Source: Sphingomonadales bacterium
Lineage (GTDB): Bacteria > Pseudomonadota > Alphaproteobacteria > Sphingomonadales > Sphingomonadaceae
Assembly (NCBI GenBank): GCA_017302775.1
Contig: JAFLDC010000158.1
Span: forward strand, 1-6,502
Length of the DNA stretch: 6,502 nucleotides
Direction of reading: 5' to 3'
Shown: in pieces, positions 1-5,599 of the stretch
Layout: every line of letters starts with the position of its first letter
How positions within the stretch are numbered: position 1 is the stretch's first letter
Made by a program: the position numbers and the translations under genes
The notes under the pieces: generated by a model
Database searches by the model: none
What the model was told of the DNA's origin: nothing
What the model saw: only the letters and a program-made list of their open reading frames with translations

Positions 1-855
1 AAGGCTTTTGCGCTGGCAATCGGCCTCAACAGTCTGTTCGTTCTGGCTGAGGTCTACGCTAGCTTTGTCAGCGGATCGACCGCACTGCTGGCCGATGCCG
101 GGCACAATCTGGGCGATGTGCTTTCGCTAGTGCTGGCCTGGGGGGCGAGCGTGCTCGCCGCGCGGCCGCCCGGGCCAGGGTTCACTTATGGCCTTAAAAG
201 CTCATCAATCCTGGCGGCAATCGCCAATGCCGCCCTGCTGTGGGTGGCCCTGGGTGCGGTGCTGCTGGAAACGGTCCAACGGCTGTGGCAGCCGGCCGAA
301 GTGAACGGGCCGCAGGTCATGATCGTCGCCGGGATCGGCATTGCGATAAACCTCGTCTCGGCGCTGCTGTTTGCGCGCGGTAGTAAAACCGACCTCAATT
401 TGCGCGCAGCCTTCATGCACCTGATGGCCGATGCCGTGGTATCGGCCAGCGTGGTTTTCGCCGGGTTGGTGATCTATCTGACCAACCAGTACTGGATTGA
501 CCCGCTGACCAGCCTGATCATCACGGTCGGATTGGCATGGGGCAGCTGGGATCTCCTCAAGGACGCGGTCAAGATGGGGTTGCTGGCCGTTCCGCGCCAC
601 ATCAACGAGGAAGCGGTCCGCACATACCTAGCCGGATTACCGGGCGTTACCGCAGTCCACGATCTGCACATCTGGGGGATGAGCACCACCGAAAGCGCAC
701 TCACCGCACATCTGGTGATGCCGGCTCCCCATCCCGGTGACGGGTTCCTGCATGAGGTAGCCAGTCACCTTGAAGATAAGTTCGGCATCCATCATGCGAC
801 AATCCAGGTTGAACAGAACGCCGCCGATTGCCGCCTTCATTCGCACGCGCCATAG
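1..855 (+). CDS. Cation diffusion facilitator (CDF) metal efflux transporter, 5' partial
   Basis: The reading frame is open from the first base to a TAG at 853-855 (284 residues seen). It lacks its start, probably only 10-30 residues given the usual ~300 aa. The product resembles CzcD/ZitB-type inner-membrane exporters, which swap Zn2+ or similar divalent ions for protons. About six hydrophobic segments can be read (roughly residues 3-23, 37-56, 70-92, 106-125, 140-160 and 170-186). The paired HxxxD metal-site motifs of TM2 and TM5 are both present: H35/D39 (HNLGD) and H140/D144 (HLMAD). A cytoplasmic C-terminal domain follows, with the family signature VHDLHIWGMSTTE near 219-231 and a His/Cys tail (CRLHSHAP). 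The loop between TM4 and TM5 is short and has no His-rich stretch. Metal specificity cannot be assigned. The sigma factor gene begins 9 bp downstream in the same frame after tandem TAG stops, so co-transcription is likely. Confidence 0.93.
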   Translation, partial: KAFALAIGLNSLFVLAEVYASFVSGSTALLADAGHNLGDVLSLVLAWGASVLAARPPGPGFTYGLKSSSILAAIANAALLWVALGAVLLETVQRLWQPAEVNGPQVMIVAGIGIAINLVSALLFARGSKTDLNLRAAFMHLMADAVVSASVVFAGLVIYLTNQYWIDPLTSLIITVGLAWGSWDLLKDAVKMGLLAVPRHINEEAVRTYLAGLPGVTAVHDLHIWGMSTTESALTAHLVMPAPHPGDGFLHEVASHLEDKFGIHHATIQVEQNAADCRLHSHAP

Positions 856-864
856 TAGTGGGCG

Positions 865-1422
865 ATGCCGGTCGCTGATTCCCCTGATGATCTTGCTGCC
901 GCTCTGGGCAGACTCGCTGCAGGCGATGCAGCCAGCCTTGAACAGGTCTATCAGCTGTCGGCGCCGCAAGTTCTGGCTATTTGCCTGCGTATTCTTGGCG
1001 ATCGCGCCGAAGCGGAAGATGCGCTGCACGATACATACGTACGCCTCGCCAACAACGGCAGCCGCTATCAAGGCGGGCGCGGTTCGGCAATTGGCTGGCT
1101 GGTGACGATGGCCCGCAACCTGTCAATCGACCGGCTGAGAAGCCGTCGCAGTCGGGGGCTGTCAGTTCCCGTTGCCGCTGCGGAAAGCATCCCCGACGGG
1201 GAACCAACCGCAGAACAGCAGTTGCTGAAACAGGAGGCAGCGACTCGGCTGGATGGATGTTTGGGCACACTGGACGACATACAGCAGGGCGCCATCCGCT
1301 CTGCCTTTTTCAACGGCCAGACATATCAGCAGCTCGCAGAAGAACGCGGTGTCCCGCTGGGCACCATGAAGAGCTGGGTCCGCCGTGGCCTGGCCCGGCT
1401 GAAGGACTGTCTCGAGCAATGA
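865..1422 (+). CDS. ECF-family RNA polymerase sigma factor (SigK/RpoE-like)
   Basis: A 185-residue sigma70-family group 4 (extracytoplasmic function) factor that would direct RNA polymerase to a small stress regulon. Sigma region 2 spans roughly residues 24-95, with the core-binding/-10 recognition signature ILGDRAEAEDALHDTYVRLAN and the GWLVTMARNLSIDRLRSRR helix. A variable linker covers about 100-120. Region 4 (about 125-183) has the helix-turn-helix GQTYQQLAEERGVPLGTMKSWVRRGLARLK, which contacts the -35 element. ATG 865 is the only start in frame after the tandem TAG codons that end the CDF gene. The ribosome site is poor (AGTGGG, 2 nt before ATG), suggesting translation coupled to the upstream gene. 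Its stop overlaps the anti-sigma start (ATGA at 1419-1422), the usual arrangement for an ECF factor and its cognate inhibitor. Length is normal. No copy of the promoter-like motif found before the fasciclin gene was seen upstream of this gene. Confidence 0.95.
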   Translation: MPVADSPDDLAAALGRLAAGDAASLEQVYQLSAPQVLAICLRILGDRAEAEDALHDTYVRLANNGSRYQGGRGSAIGWLVTMARNLSIDRLRSRRSRGLSVPVAAAESIPDGEPTAEQQLLKQEAATRLDGCLGTLDDIQQGAIRSAFFNGQTYQQLAEERGVPLGTMKSWVRRGLARLKDCLEQ

Positions 1423-2144
1423 CCGAGCGCGAACTTCTTGCTGCCGAACTGGCACTGCGGCTGCTGTCTGACGAAGATCATGCCGCAGCTGCGGCGCAGC
1501 TGGTGAGTGATCCGGAGCTTGCCAGGCTTGTGGCGGAATGGGATGCGCGGCTGGCACCTTTGGCCGCTGACCTGCCACCGGTTGAACCCGCCCCGACGAC
1601 CTGGCCGCATATCGCGGCTTCGGTTCGCGCGAACAGCGCCGGGAATGACAATCGGGCGGACGAGACCGACGCCCTGCGCCGCCGCTTGCGGGTATGGCAA
1701 TGGGGCAGCGCAGCGGCTGCCGCAGCTGCGTTGGTGGTGGGTTATCTGAGTGCACCGCTGCTGGAACGTGGCCCCGGCGCAGGTGGCAGGTTCGATCCGG
1801 GTGCGCCCGTGCTGGTCGCCAGCTTGCCGGTCGGTAGCGAAACCGGACCGCGTCTCGGCTTGACTTACTTGCCGCGCAGTTCCGATCTGGTGGTAGAGGC
1901 CGCCGGCGTTGCCGGAGACGGCACTCATGATCATGAATTGTGGCTGGTCGTGCCCGGCACCGGACCTTTATCGATGGGGGTCATTGCCCCTGGCAAGCAA
2001 GCCCGCGTTCACCTGCCCCCTGAATTGGCTGCTCGGGTCACTGCGGGGCTGGATGTCGTGCTGACCCGCGAGCCTTTAGGCGGCGCTCCGGCAGGCGGAG
2101 TTGCCGGCCCGGTGGTTGCCAGCGGAAAATTTTCAACAATCTGA
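1419..2144 (+). CDS. Membrane anti-sigma factor, RskA family
   Basis: A 241-residue protein, probably a single-pass inner-membrane anti-sigma factor that sequesters the ECF factor encoded just upstream. The N-terminal cytoplasmic part (about 1-90) has the alpha-helical pattern typical of the family (LLAAELALRLLSDEDHAAAAAQL, then DPELARLVAEWDARLAPL). No zinc-binding HxxxCxxC motif is present, so it is not a ZAS-type redox sensor. One membrane segment lies at about 95-115 after an arginine-rich stretch (RRRLR, 87-91). The periplasmic C-terminal RskA domain runs from about 130 to the end, with the signatures HELWLVVPG (172-180), MGVIAPG (186-192) and LTREPLGGAPAGG followed by GPVVASG. Start ATG 1419 is chosen for the ATGA overlap; AAGGA at 1402-1406 is a distant ribosome site, fitting coupled translation. 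The frame is open further upstream, inside the sigma gene, but that translation does not look like protein. RskA proteins are controlled by regulated proteolysis; the signal here is unknown. Confidence 0.9.
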   Translation: MTERELLAAELALRLLSDEDHAAAAAQLVSDPELARLVAEWDARLAPLAADLPPVEPAPTTWPHIAASVRANSAGNDNRADETDALRRRLRVWQWGSAAAAAAALVVGYLSAPLLERGPGAGGRFDPGAPVLVASLPVGSETGPRLGLTYLPRSSDLVVEAAGVAGDGTHDHELWLVVPGTGPLSMGVIAPGKQARVHLPPELAARVTAGLDVVLTREPLGGAPAGGVAGPVVASGKFSTI

Positions 2145-2152
2145 TCTGTCGC

Positions 2153-2181
2153 TGCATCCGCCGGGCAGGTTGCTCCGTATA
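2153..2181 (+). promoter_or_regulatory. Candidate ECF sigma promoter for the fasciclin gene
   Basis: TGCATCC (2153-2159), a 15-nt spacer and CCGTATA (2175-2181) lie about 50 bp before the fasciclin start. This layout resembles mycobacterial SigK promoters as recalled (CCATCC and CCGAAT-like boxes), and the divergent -10 is typical of ECF factors. The only other gene-proximal CATCC copies seen (inside the CDF and NTF2-like genes) lack a matching -10. Assignment to the adjacent sigma factor is inferred. Confidence 0.5.
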
Positions 2182-2216
2182 GGAGTCGCAGGATGTGAAC
2201 GCCTGTGACGAATAAC

Positions 2217-2221
2217 AGGAG
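2217..2221 (+). promoter_or_regulatory. Ribosome binding site of the fasciclin gene
   Basis: AGGAG sits 8 nt before ATG 2230, a near-ideal site. It fixes the start and suggests strong translation independent of the anti-sigma gene. Confidence 0.85.
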
Positions 2222-2229
2222 CTTTCTCA

Positions 2230-2808
2230 ATGACCTTTTCCCGCATTCTCCGTCCGCGCACGCTTGCTCTCGCCGCGCTGGCGGCCAGCGCCTCGTTCGC
2301 GGTATTGACGCCGGCCGCGACAGCCGGCCAGCACGGCAGCCATCAGGGCCACGTTGCAGTGAAATCAACCGTTGTCGACATTGCCGTGGCCTCGCCCGAT
2401 CACAAGACTTTGGTCGCAGCCGTTCAGGCTGCTGGACTGGTCGAAACACTTCAGGGGGGAGGCCCCTTCACGGTGTTCGCACCAACCGATATGGCTTTCG
2501 GCAAACTTCCCGCTGGAACGGTCGAAACGCTGGTGAAGCCTGAAAACAAGGCGCTATTGACCAAAATCCTGACCTATCACGTGGTTGCGGGCAATGTTTC
2601 GTCATCCGATCTGTTGGCGTTGATCAAGAAGGGCAAGGGCAAAGCCGTCATTACCACCGTGGCGGGTGACAAGCTGACGGCACGGCTACACGGCAAGGCG
2701 ATCGTCATCACTGATGCCAAGGGCCGCGGGGCGATGGTCACCACCCCCAACCTGAAGGCCGGCAACGGCATCGTCCACGTTGTCAACGGCGTGTTCCTGC
2801 CGGGCTGA
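2230..2808 (+). CDS. Exported fasciclin (FAS1) domain protein
   Basis: A 192-residue secreted or periplasmic protein with one FAS1 (beta-Ig-H3/fasciclin) domain, a fold tied to adhesion and surface functions. A Sec signal peptide is clear: basic start (RILRPR, 5-10), hydrophobic core to about 26, and an Ala-x-Ala cleavage site at A30-T31-A32. The FAS1 domain spans about 46-192, with the H1 box GPFTVFAPTDMAFGKLP (78-94), LLTKILTYHVVAG (109-121) and the closing H2 box NGIVHVVNGVFLPG (179-192). The predicted mature chain begins Gly-Gln-His and carries histidines at 35, 38 and 41. There is no lipobox. In mycobacteria, SigK/RskA controls the FAS1 proteins MPT70/MPT83; the same three families are adjacent here, so this is probably the output gene of the upstream sigma/anti-sigma pair. 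It has its own candidate promoter and a strong ribosome site. Domain identity is firm; biological role is not known from sequence. Confidence 0.94.
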   Translation: MTFSRILRPRTLALAALAASASFAVLTPAATAGQHGSHQGHVAVKSTVVDIAVASPDHKTLVAAVQAAGLVETLQGGGPFTVFAPTDMAFGKLPAGTVETLVKPENKALLTKILTYHVVAGNVSSSDLLALIKKGKGKAVITTVAGDKLTARLHGKAIVITDAKGRGAMVTTPNLKAGNGIVHVVNGVFLPG

Positions 2809-2826
2809 TAAGCGGCCCATCGGTGT

Positions 2827-2853
2827 CAGCGTCAGGCGACCCGGATGACGCTG
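2827..2853 (+). terminator. Inverted repeat after the fasciclin gene
   Basis: CAGCGTCA (2827-2834) and TGACGCTG (2846-2853) form a perfect 8-bp stem with an 11-nt loop, 18 bp after the fasciclin stop. No T-run follows, so it may act as a weak terminator, an RNA 3'-end stabiliser, or a protein site. Confidence 0.4.
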
Positions 2854-2854
2854 C

Positions 2855-2900
2855 GGGCCTCGTCCGGATTGCCTTGATCCCCTGCCTCTGGACGAGGCCC
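2855..2900 (+). terminator. Long GC-rich stem-loop after the fasciclin gene
   Basis: GGGCCTCGTCC (2855-2865) is perfectly complementary to GGACGAGGCCC (2890-2900). With a G·U pair (2866/2889) and two further pairs, the stem is 14 bp with an 18-nt loop (2869-2886). The G·U pair works only in + strand RNA, consistent with a 3' structure of the fasciclin transcript or a leader of the next gene. It has no T-run, so intrinsic termination is uncertain. Confidence 0.5.
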
Positions 2901-3021
2901 AACCGCTACGGGACCTGCTGTTCGGCGGTTTGCCTTGGCGATTGATCGAACCGTTCATCTGCGGTTGCCGATTGCAGCTTACATTACAACCGGTTCTATG
3001 CTCCCATATTGCGGAGCAAAC

Positions 3022-3026
3022 AGGAG
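3022..3026 (+). promoter_or_regulatory. Ribosome binding site deciding the NTF2-like start
   Basis: AGGAG directly abuts ATG 3027 (no spacing) but lies 9 nt before ATG 3036. This favours 3036 as the real start. Confidence 0.65.
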
Positions 3027-3035
3027 ATGAAGGGC

Positions 3036-3542
3036 ATGAGTTTCTCAACGATGCGGCATTGGCTGGCTGGCGGCGCGATGATTGTTGCGATCGCTGGCAG
3101 CGCTCAGGCGCAGCAGGATCCCAAGGCAATGTTCGAGGCACGCTATGCCGAAATGACGGCTGCCATGATGGCCAAGGACACGACCAAGGTCGGTGCCTTG
3201 CTGGCCTCCGATTATGAATCGACCGACATCCGCGGCGAAACGCACAACCGTGCCGATTCCCTTGAAAAGCTCAGCCAGATGCCGCCCGAAATGGCAGAGC
3301 TTAAGCCTCAGACCAAGGTAGTTAACGTCAAGCTGAATGGCGATAGCGCGGCGGTTGACGCAGAAATGACCCTTCAGATGAAGCGCCCGGACGAAACAGG
3401 CACGGAAGTGACCCTGGATATCAGGATGGTGTCGGCTGATGTCTGGGTGCAGCGCGGTGGCATTTGGCAACTGCAGAAAAGCGTCCAGAAAGAAATGTCG
3501 GTGTCCAAGGACGGAGAAGTGGTGTTCCGTCAGGCGAACTGA
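3036..3542 (+). CDS. Exported NTF2-like (DUF4440/SnoaL-type) protein
   Basis: A 168-residue exported protein of the NTF2-like fold, a small alpha+beta cone used both by enzymes and by plain ligand-binding proteins. A Sec signal peptide is seen: MRHW, hydrophobic core LAGGAMIVAIAG, and likely cleavage after AQA (residues 23-25), giving a mature start QQDPKAMFEARYAEM. The pattern is typical of DUF4440: an N-terminal helix (about 30-58, AMFEARYAEMTAAMMAKDTTKVGALLASDY), the ESTDIRGETHNRADSLEKL segment, then strands ending in the diagnostic VWVQRGGIWQLQKSVQ (137-151). No catalytic residue set can be named, so the function is open. ATG 3036 is chosen over ATG 3027 because of ribosome-site spacing. 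The stop overlaps the next gene's start (TGATG at 3540-3544), so the two are probably translated together. Confidence 0.82.
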   Translation: MSFSTMRHWLAGGAMIVAIAGSAQAQQDPKAMFEARYAEMTAAMMAKDTTKVGALLASDYESTDIRGETHNRADSLEKLSQMPPEMAELKPQTKVVNVKLNGDSAAVDAEMTLQMKRPDETGTEVTLDIRMVSADVWVQRGGIWQLQKSVQKEMSVSKDGEVVFRQAN

Positions 3543-4189
3543 TGCGCCTCCCTATCCTGGCAGGTGCAGCGGCCCTGATCGCCGCTGCACCTGGTCCTGT
3601 CAGTACGCCAGCCTTCCGGTGTTATGGCTATGCCGAGGAGCCAGGGGCTGAGCGTGCGGTGGCGGTCGCCACGATAGATCAGACTGGCCTGCGCCAGAGC
3701 CTCTCCGTCAGTTGGGCGCCGGTTCAGACGATCAGGAGCGCCGGCCGGCCGGGTGAGGCGCCCGGTCTGGAGCTTTGGGTCCACTATCCTGCATATTCCC
3801 CTGAGCACCTGAATGTTGCCACCAGTGCAACACTCACGCTGACAACACTCGTACCGCCGGCCGCGCGCGGATCATCGACACGGCACTATCGCGATTTGGC
3901 GCGCTGGCGCATTGAGGTCTCGTTCGACGGCGGGGAACCGATCGCAGTGTCGCAAGACAACGACAACACTGCATCGGATTTGCCGATGACCGCCAGCCGC
4001 ACCGCGTTACTGGCTATTCCGGCGACGGCCAAAATCGCTCTCATTACGCTGCATGATGCGCGGGGGCGTATCGTCAAGACCAGCAGTTTCGATCTGGCCA
4101 CCGGCAAACGTGACGTGCTGCTCCCTGCAGCGATAGCAGCGGCAGCTAACGCAAGTGGGGATCACCGCACTTGCGAGCGAACGGACTAA
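3542..4189 (+). CDS. Hypothetical exported protein
   Basis: A 215-residue protein whose family I do not recognise. It begins at ATG 3542, overlapping the NTF2-like stop (TGATG). The frame extends slightly upstream, but that part lies inside the previous gene and lacks a better start. The N-terminus (MRLPILAGAAALIAAAPGPVSTPA) looks like a short Sec signal peptide, so the product is probably periplasmic. The rest is mixed and likely beta-rich (LELWVHYPAY, SATLTLTTLV, RWRIEVSFDGGEPIAV, KIALITLHDARGRIVKTSSFDL). The only two cysteines (C27 near the mature start, C211 near the end) could form a disulphide. No membrane segment appears after the signal, and no enzyme motif was seen. Tight coupling to the NTF2-like gene suggests a shared role in the envelope. 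Codon style matches its neighbours, and the gene is convergent with clpX 21 bp away. Confidence 0.75.
   Translation: MRLPILAGAAALIAAAPGPVSTPAFRCYGYAEEPGAERAVAVATIDQTGLRQSLSVSWAPVQTIRSAGRPGEAPGLELWVHYPAYSPEHLNVATSATLTLTTLVPPAARGSSTRHYRDLARWRIEVSFDGGEPIAVSQDNDNTASDLPMTASRTALLAIPATAKIALITLHDARGRIVKTSSFDLATGKRDVLLPAAIAAAANASGDHRTCERTD
4150..4175. terminator. Possible bidirectional terminator between convergent genes
   Basis: CGCAAGTG (4150-4157) and CACTTGCG (4168-4175) form a perfect 8-bp stem with a 10-nt loop. It lies in the last codons of the hypothetical gene and about 35 nt past the clpX stop. There is no T-run on the + strand and only TT on the - strand. With only 21 bp between the two stops, it is the best candidate for ending clpX transcription. 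Confidence 0.4.
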
Positions 4190-4210
4190 GCCGGCGCAAC
4201 GCGCAAGCGC

Positions 4211-5467
4211 TTAGGCTGCTTCTTCTTTACCTTTAAGCACCCGAACCGGCTCTTTGCGCCCTTCGACCACATCTTTGTCCACCACCACTTCGGCGATGCC
4301 TTGTTCAGTGGGGATGTCAAACATCGTGTCGAGCAGCAGCCCTTCGACGATCGAACGCAGCCCGCGCGCGCCGGTCTTGCGCTCGATCGCCTTCTTGGCG
4401 ATGGCTTCGAGCGCATCGTCGGTAAAGGTCAAGGTGACCTCTTCCAGATCGAACAGTTTGGCGTACTGTTTGATCAGCGCATTCTTGGGTTCGCGCAGGA
4501 TCTTGACGAGAGCTTCAATATCGAGGTCTTCCAGCGTCGCGATCACCGGCAAGCGGCCCACGAATTCGGGAATCAGGCCGAACTTCAGCAGATCCTCAGG
4601 CTCTGCCTTTTGCAGCAGTTCGCCCACCTTGCGCTTTTCCGGATCTGCGACATGTGCACCAAAGCCGATCGAACGCTTCTGCAAGCGATCGGCAATGATC
4701 TTTTCAAGCCCGGCAAAAGCTCCGCCGCAGATGAACAGGATGTTCGTGGTGTCAACTTGCAGAAATTCCTGCTGTGGATGTTTGCGGCCGCCCTGAGGGG
4801 GCACGGATGCGGTTGTCCCCTCCATCAGCTTGAGCAGCGCCTGCTGCACGCCCTCACCAGATACATCGCGGGTGATGCTGGGGTTCTCGGCCTTGCGGCT
4901 GATCTTGTCGATTTCGTCAATGTAGACGATGCCGTGCTGGGCCTTCTCAACGTTGTAGTCGCTCGCCTGCAGCAGCTTGAGGATGATGTTTTCGACGTCC
5001 TCACCCACGTAACCGGCCTCGGTCAGGGTGGTGGCATCGGCCATGGTGAAGGGTACATCGAAAGTCTTGGCGAGGGTCTGCGCAAGCAGGGTCTTGCCGC
5101 AGCCGGTCGGCCCGACCAGCAGAATGTTCGACTTTGACAGCTCTACTTCGCCACCCTTCGAACTGTGCTTAAGGCGCTTGTAGTGGTTGTGCACCGCGAC
5201 CGAAAGCACGCGCTTGGCGCGGTCCTGGCCGATCACGTAGTCGTTGAGCGTTTCGAAGATGTCCTTCGGGGTCGGAACGCCGCCATCCTTCTTGCCTGCG
5301 ATTCCGGCTTTGGTTTCCTCGCGGATGATGTCGTTGCACAGCTCGACGCATTCATCGCAGATGAACACCGTCGGGCCTGCAATCAGCTTGCGCACCTCGT
5401 GCTGCGACTTACCGCAGAAGCTGCAATACAGGGTGCTTTTGGCGTCGGTTCCGCTCAATTTGGTCAT
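4211..5467 (-). CDS. clpX: ATP-dependent Clp protease ATP-binding subunit ClpX
   Basis: A 418-residue AAA+ unfoldase, close to the usual 420-425. As a hexamer it unfolds tagged proteins and threads them into ClpP in the cytoplasm. The N-terminal zinc-binding domain has C15, C18, C37 and C40 (CSFC/CDEC). Also readable are Walker A GPTGCGKT (119-126), pore loop GYVG (152-155), Walker B VYIDEIDK (181-188, catalytic E185), the RKH loop (228-230), the ClpP-binding IGF loop (267-269), arginine finger R305 in EFVGRLP, and sensor 2 GARGLR (366-371). All key residues are intact. Start ATG 5467 ([11 protein letters not shown]) is chosen over an upstream extension of 20 residues that does not resemble ClpX. 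The ribosome site is weak (GTGGAT about 7 nt upstream). clpP lies 132 bp upstream on the same strand. A hairpin and a promoter-like sequence in that gap suggest partly separate expression. Confidence 0.98.
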   Translation of the reverse strand: MTKLSGTDAKSTLYCSFCGKSQHEVRKLIAGPTVFICDECVELCNDIIREETKAGIAGKKDGGVPTPKDIFETLNDYVIGQDRAKRVLSVAVHNHYKRLKHSSKGGEVELSKSNILLVGPTGCGKTLLAQTLAKTFDVPFTMADATTLTEAGYVGEDVENIILKLLQASDYNVEKAQHGIVYIDEIDKISRKAENPSITRDVSGEGVQQALLKLMEGTTASVPPQGGRKHPQQEFLQVDTTNILFICGGAFAGLEKIIADRLQKRSIGFGAHVADPEKRKVGELLQKAEPEDLLKFGLIPEFVGRLPVIATLEDLDIEALVKILREPKNALIKQYAKLFDLEEVTLTFTDDALEAIAKKAIERKTGARGLRSIVEGLLLDTMFDIPTEQGIAEVVVDKDVVEGRKEPVRVLKGKEEAA

Positions 5468-5482
5468 GCTTTTATCCACTTG

Positions 5483-5495
5483 CCCGCAAGGCGGG
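5483..5495 (-). promoter_or_regulatory. Small hairpin in the clpX leader
   Basis: CCCGC (5483-5487) and GCGGG (5491-5495) form a 5-bp stem with a 3-nt loop, ending about 15 nt before the clpX start. It sits just 5' of the weak ribosome site and could affect translation, though it is small enough to be chance. Confidence 0.3.
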
Positions 5496-5506
5496 GATTC
5501 GCCGGA

Positions 5507-5534
5507 AGTGTAACCCGACGGAAACAATATTCAA
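5507..5534 (-). promoter_or_regulatory. Candidate sigma70-type promoter of clpX
   Basis: Read on the - strand: -35 TTGAAT (5529-5534), a 16-nt spacer, and -10 TACACT (5507-5512). Each box matches the consensus at 4 of 6 positions, and the TTG core and terminal T of the -10 are kept. A transcript would begin near 5500, giving a leader of about 33 nt. The -35 abuts the large hairpin that follows clpP. Confidence 0.5.
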
Positions 5535-5535
5535 T

Positions 5536-5580
5536 CCTGCCGCATAACGGCCCCGGATTGACCAGGGCTGAAGCGGCAGG
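5536..5580 (-). terminator. Two-tier hairpin between clpP and clpX
   Basis: The outer arms GCGGCAGG (5573-5580) and CCTGCCGC (5536-5543) pair perfectly over 8 bp. Inside, 5562-5568 pairs with 5550-5556 (GCCCTGG with CCGGGGC on the - strand) around a 5-nt loop. The inner stem is complete only in - strand RNA, through one G·U pair; + strand RNA has C·A there. It begins about 20 nt after the clpP stop and is followed by ATTGAATATTGTTT, which is T-rich but not a clean T-run. It may be a partial terminator or an mRNA processing/stability element. Confidence 0.5.
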
Positions 5581-5599
5581 GTTACCGAATTGCTTCGGC

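Larger units (their letters stand above)
2809..3035. other. Structured intergenic region, no gene seen
   Basis: This 227-bp gap holds two adjacent stem-loops, then a run of alternating AACCG (2901, 2949, 2988) and CGGTT (2926, 2962, 2991) pentamers. Two of them fuse into the palindrome AACCGGTT at 2988-2995. The pentamers can pair in several alternative ways. No convincing coding frame is present. A promoter for the downstream gene pair should lie here, but no strong -35/-10 pair was found. Confidence 0.6.

Noticed and set aside
787..829. ECF-like promoter upstream of the sigma gene (CATCC or AATCC ... CCGATT)
   Set aside because: Spacing and -10 do not match the fasciclin promoter, and it lies in the CDF coding region.
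981..1418. Long open extension upstream of the anti-sigma gene in its frame
   Set aside because: It lies wholly within the sigma factor gene in another frame, has an arginine/proline-rich non-protein character, and the ATGA overlap gives a natural start at 1419.
637..1934. Several - strand open frames opposite the CDF, sigma and anti-sigma genes
   Set aside because: They overlap well-supported genes and give compositionally odd translations without motifs.
2849..2980. Protein-like stretch (LDEAQPLRDLLFGGLPWRLIEPFI) in the gap before the NTF2-like gene
   Set aside because: It has no start codon with a ribosome site, overlaps the strong inverted repeats, and runs out of frame into the NTF2-like gene. 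A gene remnant is possible but unsupported.
2972..3002. TTGCAG ... TATGCT as a promoter for the NTF2-like gene
   Set aside because: The 19-nt spacer is too long and the -35 matches only at TTG.
4205..4212. Palindrome AAGCGCTT at the clpX stop
   Set aside because: Eight bases is too short, without loop or T-run, to call a terminator or a binding site.
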